From: Natronosalvus caseinilyticus
GTDB taxonomy: Archaea; Halobacteriota; Halobacteria; Halobacteriales; Natrialbaceae
Length of the DNA stretch: 64,000 nucleotides
Direction of reading: 5' to 3'
Assembly (NCBI RefSeq): GCF_017357105.1
Contig: NZ_CP071596.1
Location: forward strand, 2,976,001-3,040,000
Made by a program: the position numbers and the translations under genes. Of this stretch, positions 34,347-42,795 are shown in pieces. The notes under the pieces are model-generated. The model did not search any database. It was not told where the DNA came from and saw nothing but the letters and a program-made list of their open reading frames with translations. Within the stretch, counting starts at the first letter, position 1; the number at the start of each line of letters is the position of its first letter.

Positions 34347-34782
34347 CGTTGCCCTCCTGGAGGTCATCGTATCCGTAGCGTTCGACCAGCGCCTCGAGTT
34401 CGTCGACGACCGTCTCGGTCTCCCGTTTCCCCAGTCCCGACAGATCGTAGAGCAGTCGAACCAGCAGATCGCGTTTCGGTTTGCGCTTCCCGCTCTCGAG
34501 GTCGGCGATCGTCTCGTCGATGGTTTCGAGCGCCGTCTCGATGGTGGACTTGTTCAGACTCGCGTTCCGGCCGTAGAGCAACGCGACCACGTCCTCGTCG
34601 GTGAGGCCACTTCGGCGCAGCGCTCGCAGATCCGTCGCGAGGGTTTCGATCGACTCGGCGGCCTGGGCCACTTCGACGAGATCGGTGTGGAACTGTTCAG
34701 TGTCGATCGTGACGTCCTCGAGTTCGAGTTCCTCGTCGGCGTTCGTGAGGAGTTCCTCGAGCGGGTGTTCGTCGTCGGTCAT
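34339..34782 (-). CDS. Helical operon protein of unknown function
   Basis: 147 residues, predicted all-helical, very acidic N-terminus (MTDDEHPLEELL). It ends by overlapping the methyltransferase start by 8 nt and begins in a 4-nt overlap with the gene before. No family recognised. Confidence 0.7.
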   Translation of the reverse strand: MTDDEHPLEELLTNADEELELEDVTIDTEQFHTDLVEVAQAAESIETLATDLRALRRSGLTDEDVVALLYGRNASLNKSTIETALETIDETIADLESGKRKPKRDLLVRLLYDLSGLGKRETETVVDELEALVERYGYDDLQEGNDV

Positions 34783-35465
34783 CGGTCGGCCCTCGCGGCG
34801 TCGGTATCAGCCTGTTGTGAGCGGTCGAGTCGGTCGGCCCACTCCGCGATTACTTCCGCATGGCACGCGGGTTCATCGTCAGTAAGGCGTTGGCACCAGC
34901 ACCCGAGCGTTTTCCCCGAGATATTTGCCACCGCTTCGGCGAACGTCGGGTCGCGCTCTAGCTTCGCTTCAAACTCGGTTCGGAACTTTCGGATGCTCTC
35001 GGCCCGGTCGTACTCGTCTACTGTGAACGGGTTTCCGAGCCATCCACGATCGTCGACGAGCGAGTTCAGCAGGTGTCTCCCACCGGGCCCGCGACCGACG
35101 TAGACATCCGTTTCATCTGCCTTGCAGTGGGCGACTCTCGTTGGGTCAGTCTCGATCGAGCCGCCGTCAGTGACGAGTTTTTGTCGTTCCCAGACGGGTT
35201 GCTCTTCGGGTTCGGGCTCGCCGTCGGCCGGGAGGTAGGAGTCCCGGACGCCCATCGGGCCGATCCCACGACAGTGCTCGAGGTCTCCGCGTTCGACGAG
35301 TGCCGTACAGTATCGTGTAATCGTCGTCGGCGAACGCTCGAGTTCCTCAGCAATCCGGCTCGAGGCAACACCACCGTTGGCGGCGTCCGTCTCGCCTGCG
35401 TCGACAAGTCGATCGATCGTCTCCAGGATGTTCTCTGCGATCGTCTCGTTCGGAACGTGGGCCAT
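34779..35465 (-). CDS. Winged-helix - DUF4326 fusion
   Basis: 228 residues. Residues 8-75 look like a winged helix (SSRIAEELERSPTTITRYCTALVERGDLEHCRG). Residues 110-215 match the DUF4326 pattern: VYVGRGPGGRHLLNSLVDDRGWLGNPF, IRKFRTEFEAKL, GKTLGCWCQ and PACHAEVIAEW. DUF4326 is common in phages; its activity is not known. The fusion to a DNA-binding domain is notable. Confidence 0.8.
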   Translation of the reverse strand: MAHVPNETIAENILETIDRLVDAGETDAANGGVASSRIAEELERSPTTITRYCTALVERGDLEHCRGIGPMGVRDSYLPADGEPEPEEQPVWERQKLVTDGGSIETDPTRVAHCKADETDVYVGRGPGGRHLLNSLVDDRGWLGNPFTVDEYDRAESIRKFRTEFEAKLERDPTFAEAVANISGKTLGCWCQRLTDDEPACHAEVIAEWADRLDRSQQADTDAARADR

Positions 35466-36053
35466 CTACGCACCACCCCCGAGTGCCGCTGATACTTCGT
35501 CAGTCGTCGTTCGTTCGTGCTCGCCGTTGAGCCGCCGGAGGAGATCGTCGTTCCGGAGGTCGTCGTTCTCGTTCCAGACGTCGCCGTTCTCGTCGAGCGT
35601 CCGGGAGACGTAGGGCGCGTCGGCGCCAGCGCTCGCGGGCGTTACATACTCGGTTCGGTCGCCTCGCGGGATGACCAGAACCTCGTCGGTCTCGAGGCGC
35701 GAATCGGGGTGGTTGGGAGAAGGGTCCGGGGTGGGTGCCTCTGGTACGTCTGGGAACGCTGGACCCGTTTCGGTCTTCTCCGATGATGTAGATGAATCAA
35801 CCGGTTCCCCCAATATTTCGCGCTCACGAGCGTCGAGTGCTCGGTGAACGCGGCGTCGGTCGCCGCCTTTCGAGGTCTCGACCGCTCGCCAGGCCTCGAG
35901 GAGTTCGAGATCGTTAATCCCGCGAATGCGTGCGAACGCGAGATGCAGGTCGTCGAGACAGAGGAATCGGGCCGGGTCCTCGCCGTACTGTTCGGCGACG
36001 GGTTCCGACGTCGGGAGCTCGCGAACCGCTGGGTTGTATGCGCTCACGCTCAT
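35466..36053 (-). CDS. Accessory protein of unknown function
   Basis: 195 residues. A helical N-terminal part with DDLHLAFARIRGINDLELLEAWRAVETSKGGDRRRVHRALDAREREI resembles small DNA-associated domains of haloviruses. The rest is acidic and probably disordered. Coupled to the following and preceding genes. Confidence 0.65.
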   Translation of the reverse strand: MSVSAYNPAVRELPTSEPVAEQYGEDPARFLCLDDLHLAFARIRGINDLELLEAWRAVETSKGGDRRRVHRALDAREREILGEPVDSSTSSEKTETGPAFPDVPEAPTPDPSPNHPDSRLETDEVLVIPRGDRTEYVTPASAGADAPYVSRTLDENGDVWNENDDLRNDDLLRRLNGEHERTTTDEVSAALGGGA

Positions 36054-36418
36054 CGGTCGATCGCCTCGAGATCCCAGGTGACCGTACGCGTCTGGGTGCG
36101 CTCGTTATCGATCTCCGTCCCGCAGAACGGGCATCGTGGCGTGTCGTACTGGGCGAGTTCGCCATCTTTCGCATTGGCGTGAATGGCACCGTCCTTACTG
36201 AACGTACGCTCACAGCCGCCGCAGCGGCAGACGGTCTGTTCGAACTCGTCGCCGCCATCGGCTCGAAGTTCGCCGCTCGAGCCGTAGCCTGGCGTCGCTG
36301 AAAACTCGACGTCGATGTGGATTCCTTCGGCGTCCGACCGGCCGTAGCGTCGGAAACCGTTCTCTGCTTGTGTTTCGTTCCCCGCTAGTTTAAGGGGATT
36401 GGCGTTATATTCTCGCAT
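36050..36418 (-). CDS. Zinc-ribbon protein, first gene of the leftward operon
   Basis: 122 residues from ATG 36418 (MREYNANPLKLAG...). CRCGGC near residue 66 and CPFCG near 97 make two knuckles. It heads an operon of ten tightly overlapping genes running to 31532, with a candidate operator just upstream. The role may be regulatory (inference). Confidence 0.75.
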   Translation of the reverse strand: MREYNANPLKLAGNETQAENGFRRYGRSDAEGIHIDVEFSATPGYGSSGELRADGGDEFEQTVCRCGGCERTFSKDGAIHANAKDGELAQYDTPRCPFCGTEIDNERTQTRTVTWDLEAIDR

Positions 36419-36457
36419 GGTTCTGCGTATCCTTCCAGGGGTACACGAACCGACCCG

Positions 36458-36477
36458 CGCCAAGCCCTAACTTGGCG
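36458..36477. promoter_or_regulatory. Inverted repeat in front of the leftward operon
   Basis: CGCCAAG-CCCTAA-CTTGGCG, perfect 7-bp arms, 40 nt upstream of ATG 36418. Right position for an operator of the operon. Confidence 0.55.
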
Positions 36478-36556
36478 TTTCTACGGCGCAATTGCACCGT
36501 TGAGTGGCTCGTATGGATAGTTCATTCGTTTGGAGGGTCTTAGTTCTTTCTAGATA

Positions 36557-36603
36557 TAGTATATACTAAATTCCGTAAGCCCCTTATCAGTGGCCGTATA
36601 TAC
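36557..36603. promoter_or_regulatory. Two GTATATAC palindromes before the divergent regulator
   Basis: TAGTATATACTA (36557-36568) and GTATATAC (36596-36603), 37 bp apart, lie in the A+T-rich gap between the leftward operon and the gene at 36614. A TATA candidate CATATAATG follows the second. Confidence 0.5.
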
Positions 36604-36613
36604 CATATAATGT

Positions 36614-36844
36614 ATGAATGATGCCGTTGAAGCGGGTGTAATGTCATCTGGCCGGGCGTTGTTGACCGACCGTGAACGAGAAATTCTTGCTGGAGATGCT
36701 GATGTGAAAGACAACTATCGATACAAGGTTGAATCGACAGCTCGCCAGCGTATCCGCGATCTCGAGAAGGATATAGACGTCTTGCGAGAGAACTACCCGA
36801 AGATTTTCGAAGAGATTGAATGTATGGTGTGTGAAGATGCTTAG
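36614..36844 (+). CDS. Small regulator-like protein (haloarchaeal)
   Basis: 76 residues. The pattern LLTDREREILAGDADVKDNYRYKVESTARQRIRDLEKDIDVLRENYP is familiar from small haloarchaeal and haloviral proteins placed at divergent promoters. Helical, probably DNA-binding. Its position opposite the big leftward operon suggests a repressor of a lysis/maintenance-type switch; that is inference. Confidence 0.75.
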   Translation: MNDAVEAGVMSSGRALLTDREREILAGDADVKDNYRYKVESTARQRIRDLEKDIDVLRENYPKIFEEIECMVCEDA

Positions 36845-37490
36845 TGGTCGCCAAGATTTCTACCAGATTCAGGAGGTGTGCACAAGGGTGTGCTGAATAT
36901 AGAGCGCGAATTGGGCAGAAATTGGTGGCCGACCAGACGGGAGATCGATCGCTCAATACAGAAGAAACAAATGCACGAGGGCTATGTTTGCCAGTGGTCA
37001 ACGATTGCTACCACGATACCATCACTATCGGACTGCACATAGACACCTAAGGGGGTGATCGAAATCATCAAAGTAGGGGAGCGATTCAACCGTCGTGTCA
37101 ACCTGTTAAAATGCGTCGGTTGATTTTGGTATCACAGTAAATTGTTCGTATCTCCACTTGCCATCTTCTCCGTCTCGCACTGTTTTTTGATCTGTGGCCT
37201 CCTAAAGAATCCGGTCATAATCACGGCCTCCCTCAAATTTTCTTCATCGATGGAGACAATCGAAGCATCATACGATGGGTCTTTGACAATATTAACGTTT
37301 AAAGAACAGTCTGATGGGTTGTCTTCCATCTCGGCATTGTGTGCGGAGCTAGCCGAGTTATTGTCGTCATTTCCTAAGAAATAGTATATTACTTCGTATA
37401 ATTGGATAGCCAGTAGAGTAGTGGGGTATTAGTTACGTTCAAATGTCCACCCGAAAGTCCATGGGATCCAGATCGTAACGAACGGATGCA
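36845..37490. other. Decayed region between the plasmid-like part and the CHAT system
   Basis: No confident gene. At 36890-36912 it contains GTGCTGAATATAGAGCGCGA followed by ATT, the end of a dispersed repeat seen also at 45484, 54556 and 58144. A weak leftward frame (37132-37329) is listed separately. Confidence 0.55.
37132..37329 (-). CDS. Possible small protein (weak)
   Basis: 65 codons, MEDNPSDCSLNVNIVKDPSY... acidic start and basic end. No motif; the other strand is also open here. Listed only because composition resembles protein coding more than the opposite frame does. Confidence 0.25.
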   Translation of the reverse strand: MEDNPSDCSLNVNIVKDPSYDASIVSIDEENLREAVIMTGFFRRPQIKKQCETEKMASGDTNNLL

Positions 37491-37622
37491 ATGGCAGAAA
37501 ACAGTTCCCTCACCGCAACTTTAGCCAATAATCCGCGACTAATGGGCGTATTGTTTATGATATGCCTCCTCCTGTCCCAAGCAGGCACTGTAGCCGCCGG
37601 CAACGGATCCACTATCGGCTAA
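37491..37622 (+). CDS. 43-residue single-TM peptide (DUF7503-like)
   Basis: ATG 37491: MAENSSLTATLANNPRLMG, then a TM segment (VLFMICLLLSQAGTVAA) and the end GNGSTIG. I recognise it as a tiny haloarchaeal family with a near-invariant MAENSS...LANNPR start; the name DUF7503 is from memory. The stop overlaps the 3' end of the CHAT gene by 4 nt in tail-to-tail arrangement. No function is known; a membrane peptide so close to a protease is a possible substrate or effector (inference). Confidence 0.75.
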   Translation: MAENSSLTATLANNPRLMGVLFMICLLLSQAGTVAAGNGSTIG

Positions 37623-39691
37623 GGAAGGTCGGCAGAAGTGACATCAGTCGACCAGTGAAACTCGTCGTCCACAATCGCTGGAACTCGCTCAAGAGAGAGG
37701 AGATTGACGATTTCTGGCAGCGATAGCCTGATTGGCGGAAGTTCACCACCGACGAGAAAATGTTGGTCAACGCTGGGAACGTAAGGCGTGTAACAGGCGC
37801 CCATGGCGGGCCCAAGCGTTGGATACGTCGCTATTTGAAGCTCGTATCCCTCGTCGTCGGGCGGCCGGGAGATCCGCAAGAGATTCGGTGTCCCGTTCTC
37901 GGATTGTGCGATTTGGACACCACCATCACCAATAACGGTATAACGACCTTCGACGGTGTAGCGATACCCCACAACCGTAAGCGCCGATCTAAGCGAATAA
38001 CCGGCATTGAGCAGCCCCGCTACGAGCTGGCCGACGGCGGTCGCGTTCGTGTTATCGACCGCACCGTGGGTTACGATCCCGCCGATACTTCCGCTTTCGA
38101 TGAGAGACAGACCCTGATCGTAGGACCGACACCCATTCAAGAAGAACGTGTCGACACCCACGGTATCGAGATCGGATGCGTTGAGCACCCCATCACGACA
38201 GACGAATCCGCCACGCTCCACGTGGCCGATATAATGGAGAAAATCGAGATCTGTTGCGAGTAGGTCCCGTAGATCATCGCAGGCGAGTCCCCTGTGGACG
38301 GTCACCGTAAATGGAAGCTCCTCGCGGTCACCGTAGAGATCACCATCGTCTACCTCGGCACTCATTTGATCGTCATTACAAACAACGCCGATATTGATGG
38401 GATCGCCGGTTGCTTGAGAGTCGAATCGATTCCGGACGCCACCCAAGTGCAGATCGTTCGCGTTCACAGAACGTCCCTCGCCGAACCAAGTGCGCTCAAG
38501 TGTATCGGTGGCTGAAACCTGAACGTACGATAATTCCGGCGACGAATTGGCTGTGTCAGTCGACGACATCGTAGACCTGACAAATTCCTCATATCCTGGT
38601 GGAGAGATTGGGTGGGGGTCGATCGGTTCCCGTTGCTCAACGCTGATGATCGACAGGGCGTTCGCCGCATACGAGAGGAATTCCGTCGAAGCCGGTGCTG
38701 GCGACAGATGCACCGACAAGTACCACGTCGGAACCAGATCCAGTACCGGTTCCGAGGGGATGTCCAGATAACGAGTGACGCGCTCAGAGATCGGCGCATC
38801 GTAGAGGTCTCGAAGCGGAAGATCCATTCGTTCTGTGAGTTCCCGGCGTTCGTGGAGGTCCAACGGATACCGCCCTACCGTCCGGACGACACAATCGAGC
38901 AGGAACACCTGCTGTAATGTTTCAGTGACGGCTCCTTGGAGACCGTCTGGCCCCTTCAGAGATCGTACGATAGCATCATCGGCAAGCAGGCGAGCAGTCT
39001 CACCTGGTACGACGCGAGCGCCGAGATAGTGAGCCAATGTCGCGACGGAGTACACGGCTGAGCGGGTAGGAGGCACCTCGATTCGCAGGTCGGTCTCGGG
39101 TGGAGTGACTGCATCCGGAATTGAAAGTGATTCACCAAGCTCGATAGCGGGGGGGTGTCCCCGAAGAGATGGGAACGATCGCTCCGGACTAGTCGTCTTG
39201 AGCGCCGATCCAAACGTCGAAATAGCCGCCATCAGATCTTCGGGAGTAGCTGTTGTTGTGACCGTCGCCGCTGGCTGATCGTGATACGATCGGGCTGCCA
39301 GGTCAACCGAAGTCGCTTCACCGAACGAGAGGGACATCGTGTCGCTCAACGAACGGATGGTCACTTGCCCCGACACCCGCAGATAGAGCTTGATTGGGGC
39401 TGCGATCTCGATTTCGTACTCGCCGTCTGGCAGTTCTTCCAGGGCGAAGTCGTGGCACTCGGCTACCATCTCGCCGCTCGCATCACGAACCAGGACAGCC
39501 ACTACATATGGCAGTTCGAGTTCATCTATTTGGCATGAAACAGCATCGTCGACTGGAGCCCGAAACCGGTTCTTCGAGCCCATTTCGAGCGTGACCGTCG
39601 GCTGGGTCAACAGCGAAAACCGTCGGCCTTCGATGTGGTCGATGACGCTGATCCCAGACTCGTCGTCGCACTCGCGAATCTCGACTGTCAT
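37619..39691 (-). CDS. CHAT-domain caspase-like protease
   Basis: 690 residues from ATG 39691 (MTVEIRECDDE...), which overlaps the upstream stop. Residues 1-135 are beta-rich and 150-400 form a mixed linker region with conserved LRGHPP. Residues 425-610 are the CHAT fold: NIGVVCNDDQM, then FLHYIGHVERGGFVC with catalytic His about 490, then FFLNGCRSYDQG with catalytic Cys about 521, then GIVTHGAVDNTNA. CHAT proteases of prokaryotes are usually switched on by a partner protein and cleave a specific effector. The partner here is likely the HalOD1 protein translated with it. A relative of its N-terminus lies at 1-633. Confidence 0.85.
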   Translation of the reverse strand: MTVEIRECDDESGISVIDHIEGRRFSLLTQPTVTLEMGSKNRFRAPVDDAVSCQIDELELPYVVAVLVRDASGEMVAECHDFALEELPDGEYEIEIAAPIKLYLRVSGQVTIRSLSDTMSLSFGEATSVDLAARSYHDQPAATVTTTATPEDLMAAISTFGSALKTTSPERSFPSLRGHPPAIELGESLSIPDAVTPPETDLRIEVPPTRSAVYSVATLAHYLGARVVPGETARLLADDAIVRSLKGPDGLQGAVTETLQQVFLLDCVVRTVGRYPLDLHERRELTERMDLPLRDLYDAPISERVTRYLDIPSEPVLDLVPTWYLSVHLSPAPASTEFLSYAANALSIISVEQREPIDPHPISPPGYEEFVRSTMSSTDTANSSPELSYVQVSATDTLERTWFGEGRSVNANDLHLGGVRNRFDSQATGDPINIGVVCNDDQMSAEVDDGDLYGDREELPFTVTVHRGLACDDLRDLLATDLDFLHYIGHVERGGFVCRDGVLNASDLDTVGVDTFFLNGCRSYDQGLSLIESGSIGGIVTHGAVDNTNATAVGQLVAGLLNAGYSLRSALTVVGYRYTVEGRYTVIGDGGVQIAQSENGTPNLLRISRPPDDEGYELQIATYPTLGPAMGACYTPYVPSVDQHFLVGGELPPIRLSLPEIVNLLSLERVPAIVDDEFHWSTDVTSADLP

Positions 39692-40923
39692 CCAAGAGAG
39701 AACCAGGGCGTCTCGTACCCGGTCGCCGTGAGCCGCCACTGCTGCTCAATGCCGACGTCACCCATGCGAAGTTCGACGATCGCATCGAATACCGGTGTGA
39801 GCGCCTCAACTTCGTCGCTGTCTGCCTCGACCGGGAGCAGGAAGTGCCCTACTCCGTTGTGATCACGAACCATATGGCTGATGTTTTTAAGGACCTCACT
39901 GGTTTGCTTGAGGCCGCTCGAAACGAGCATGGCGCGAACGGAATCAACGCTAACTCTCAGTTCTCCTGGCACACTCGGGCTGATCGTCGAAATGGTTTCG
40001 TGAAAAATATCGGGGAAGGCTTTTATTCCGTCCGAAACCGGGACAATCGTCAGCCCGTGATCGTCACCAGTATTGGGCCCGTCAGAGGCCGCTGCTGCGC
40101 CTGCCCTCGCAGTCGATTGATCAACCAGGGCCGTGGCATTTGACGCAGTCAGACCTGCCATCGACAGGCGTCGGCGGGCGGTTTCGATATCTTGTCCATG
40201 CTGGATGAACACGGGAGAGCGGGCAGCATCAGGGTTGCCGAGCAACGTCGCAGCGGCTCGGTCCAACTCCTGTTCGGGGACGGTACCGACAACGAGGAGC
40301 GTCGTCCCTGACCGTTTGAGCACAGCGAGCGAGGGCTCGACTATGATCTTCCCATCAGGATCGATCACGGCTTCGTATCCATCCACCGAGAGGAAAAGAC
40401 GACTGTCGTGACGTTCTGATTCATCGTAAAGTGGTTGAAGAAGGCGATCGAGGGCGTCCGGATCAAGCCGCCCCCGAAGCAACTCACTGATCTCAGCTGG
40501 GGACTTACCCGATTTGGCCGCGATTGCCCGACTAACCGACCAGAGGAGGGAATTCTTCCCCAGCCAGTCATGCTCGAGCGTCACCGCAGCTTCTTTGTGG
40601 TCCGACGTTTGATCGGTCGGGTATTCTTCTATATGTCCATCATCACGAACTAACACGGAGGCACCGTCCCACGACACCTCGATCGCCATTCGAACACCCG
40701 ACTGCGAATCGGATGGGAAATCCGTAAGAATACGATCAACACTATCCGGGTCGATACGATCGTTCAATGTAGATATGACGAATGGATCGGCTTCCATTGC
40801 CGCCGCAACTGGCGGGACGAGCGCAGTGGCTGCACGTTCTACGTCAGGGTCAAAGGGCCGCGACGGAAGTGACCGCTCAGCGGTCAAAAACGGCCAACGC
40901 ACCCCCCGCTCTTCGGTATCCAT
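39688..40923 (-). CDS. Double HalOD1 signalling protein, partner of the CHAT protease
   Basis: 411 residues. Two HalOD1 domains: FVISTLNDRIDPDSVDRIL near 47 and SVSRAIAAKSGKSPAEISELLRGRLDPDALDRLL near 128, each followed by a beta-hairpin (VRMAIEVSWDGASVLVRDDGHIEEY). Residues 208-411 resemble a degenerate RecA/KaiC-like domain (TTLLVVGTVPEQEL...GELRVSVDSVRAMLVSSGLKQTSEVLKNISHMVRD) without Walker motifs, like the haloarchaeal DUF7504 group (from memory). The stop overlaps the protease start by 4 nt. Plausible sensor or activator; divergent from the DUF7344 gene. Confidence 0.8.
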   Translation of the reverse strand: MDTEERGVRWPFLTAERSLPSRPFDPDVERAATALVPPVAAAMEADPFVISTLNDRIDPDSVDRILTDFPSDSQSGVRMAIEVSWDGASVLVRDDGHIEEYPTDQTSDHKEAAVTLEHDWLGKNSLLWSVSRAIAAKSGKSPAEISELLRGRLDPDALDRLLQPLYDESERHDSRLFLSVDGYEAVIDPDGKIIVEPSLAVLKRSGTTLLVVGTVPEQELDRAAATLLGNPDAARSPVFIQHGQDIETARRRLSMAGLTASNATALVDQSTARAGAAAASDGPNTGDDHGLTIVPVSDGIKAFPDIFHETISTISPSVPGELRVSVDSVRAMLVSSGLKQTSEVLKNISHMVRDHNGVGHFLLPVEADSDEVEALTPVFDAIVELRMGDVGIEQQWRLTATGYETPWFSLG

Positions 40924-41001
40924 GCAAAGTAATCGCGATCAAGAGTTGAGTATCATTCGGTCAGTTCACGCGAAGATCATTGACAACTCGATGTCCTCTG
41001 A

Positions 41002-41007
41002 TTTATA
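41002..41007 (+). promoter_or_regulatory. TATA-like box of the winged-helix gene
   Basis: TTTATA about 27 nt before ATG 41031, leaderless spacing, in the 107-bp divergent promoter shared with the HalOD1-CHAT operon. Confidence 0.55.
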
Positions 41008-41030
41008 GTCGGTGACGGCGTTTTACCCCT

Positions 41031-41402
41031 ATGAATAACGATAGAGGAGGGCCACCATTCGCGAGTGATGAAACTCGCCGTCAGCTCGACAAACTCCTCG
41101 CCGTTCTCTCCAACCAACGCAGGCGAGATCTCCTTTATCATCTTCTCGCGGTCGAAGTTACCGATGTAGAGACCCTTGCAATTGAAATGTCAGCAGAAAT
41201 CGAAAGCGTTTCGACCACCGAAGTTTCGAACGATATTCGAGAACAGGTGCAAATAAACTTGGTTCATACCGATCTCCCGAAGCTCGTTGAGATCGGTGCA
41301 ATCGAGTTTGATCGGCGGACTGGCGATATTCGCAGCCGAAACTTTTCGCCACTACTCGACCAGATCGTAGAAGCCTGTCAGGATATCGAAATAGACGACT
41401 AA
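41031..41402 (+). CDS. Winged-helix regulator (DUF7344-like)
   Basis: 123 residues. RQLDKLLAVLSNQRRRDLLYHLLAVEVTDVETLA is a helix-turn-helix, followed after an insert by QINLVHTDLPKLVEIGAIEFDRRTGDIR, the typical ArsR-like wing with the HxxLPKL motif of this haloarchaeal family. Divergent from the HalOD1-CHAT operon over 107 bp, hence a likely regulator of it. Confidence 0.82.
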   Translation: MNNDRGGPPFASDETRRQLDKLLAVLSNQRRRDLLYHLLAVEVTDVETLAIEMSAEIESVSTTEVSNDIREQVQINLVHTDLPKLVEIGAIEFDRRTGDIRSRNFSPLLDQIVEACQDIEIDD

Positions 41403-41855
41403 TTGTCCAAGCCGAGACAACAACATCCCCGCTTCTATTACCAATATGCCAGATAGCCGGCTTGCAATTCAAATTGGCGAGGTTGCTGAGGACTTCGATA
41501 TTCATCGGAATTCGACTCGGCATCTAAGAATGAACTTGAGAAAGACGGTCGCATTCGGAAAGAGGAGCCGGAAAGAGGAGCACGGTTATGCGTTTGTTTG
41601 GTGGTCAAGGTGTTTTCGAGCAATAGTATTTTGATTTGCTGTTGAACAGCTGGCCTTGTTGAAATCCCCTGTCAGTGATGTGTTCAGCAGCCGTGCTGAA
41701 CTCAAAGCACGAATATTGCAAGGACTGAAAGTCGACCTGGGAAAGTAGTGATCGGTCAGTAGAGGGAAGACACTCACACTGCCATATTTCTTGACTTTTT
41801 ATTTCTTTGTAAGAAAGTCTTTTGACGGTGGCTGCGAATATCGATGTGAGAGTTT
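41403..41855. other. Intergenic region with mobile-element debris
   Basis: 453 bp. 41640-41715 contains GTTGAAATCCCCTGTCAGTG and CCGTGCTGAACTCAAAGCAC, the latter matching the left border of the dispersed repeat at 57142. Short frames are not supportable. Confidence 0.5.
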
Positions 41856-42647
41856 ATGGGAGCCAATACCACTCGTGAGAGCCTGAACGTCCGTTACGAT
41901 TTGGCATCATGGCTCGTCACGGCTGTCGGCATTGTACTGGGGATTGCTGGCGTTGCGTATCTCGTCGCTCATCCAGAACCGATAACAACGTGGGGGATCG
42001 AACTCGTCCTTGTCAGCGCTCCAGCGGCGGCAATCGTCTACGGTGGCTACTGGATCGCGGCGCACGAAGTGCCTCGTAGCGACGGCTGGAACATTGCGAA
42101 GTGGTGTCTCACGGGGACAGTCGTCGCAGCAGTCCTTCTCTTTGGATATGTGAGTGCCGAACAGATCGGAGGCACGACTGTACTCGACTCCAAACTGCTC
42201 GCCCTTCTCGGCGCACTCGGCGGGGGAGCCGTGTCGTTGTTCGCGGCGATCTCGAACGAACGGCGACATCTGGATGTTGCCCTCGGCACCGATGCAAACC
42301 GATTAGTCGCAGCGGGTGCTGAATCGTTCTCCGCCGACGCGCAGGCGTTCGCCGAACTCGCAGCAGATACTCGGTCGTGGTACGTTATCCGCGCACTCGG
42401 ACTGGCCGAAGAGCCACTCGGCGTCGAATCACTCGCTACCCAGATTGCAACGCTCGAAGAGACGGACCCACAGAAGGTGCGGACCGATTTAGTCCACTCT
42501 CGACTCCCGAAACTGGCCGCCGGCGGACTGATTCACTACGAGCCTGATGTGGACGTTGTGTGGCCCGGCGACCGGCTTCCATCAGTGATACAGGCGAGTG
42601 AAGAACTGTCTACAGTCAGTGAAACCATCATCTCGACCGAGCAGTAA
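41856..42647 (+). CDS. Membrane-anchored DUF7344-like winged-helix protein
   Basis: 263 residues. Four TM segments (about 17-40, 48-68, 84-102, 113-132), a short coil ISNERRHLDVALGTDANRL, then a winged helix from about 165 with SWYVIRALGLAEEPLGVESLATQIATLE and VRTDLVHSRLPKLAAGGLIHYE. The last part matches the HxxLPKL region of the regulator at 41031. Likely a membrane sensor with a DNA-binding or protein-binding output, part of the CHAT locus by position. Confidence 0.8.
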   Translation: MGANTTRESLNVRYDLASWLVTAVGIVLGIAGVAYLVAHPEPITTWGIELVLVSAPAAAIVYGGYWIAAHEVPRSDGWNIAKWCLTGTVVAAVLLFGYVSAEQIGGTTVLDSKLLALLGALGGGAVSLFAAISNERRHLDVALGTDANRLVAAGAESFSADAQAFAELAADTRSWYVIRALGLAEEPLGVESLATQIATLEETDPQKVRTDLVHSRLPKLAAGGLIHYEPDVDVVWPGDRLPSVIQASEELSTVSETIISTEQ

Positions 42648-42712
42648 TCGATTTGCCCCTCTACTGCGCTGCTGGTTCAGTATAAATTGCGTGTGAGAAC
42701 CACCATCGGTTT

Positions 42713-42790
42713 GCTGCATCCATTCTATTTAGTCCGCCGCTCTTACCACCAATTCGTCAGTTCTGATCTCGCCTGCTGGATACAAGGCGC
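42713..42790. repeat. Dispersed repeat, copy A
   Basis: TGCTGCATCCATTCTATTTA ... CTTACCACCA ... GCTGGATACAAGGCGCG. It aligns with the repeat arms at 48093-48396 (split by the MITE) and 57142-58170 (split by the IS). Directly abuts the IS copy at 42796. Confidence 0.5.
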
Positions 42791-42795
42791 GGGCC

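Noticed and set aside
32760-34604. 614-codon plus-strand frame
   Set aside because: Antisense to the methyltransferase with all C5-MTase motifs; no motif of its own.
41446-41634. 62-codon frame MPDSRLAIQIGEVAEDF...
   Set aside because: No start context, ends in mobile-element debris and has no motif.
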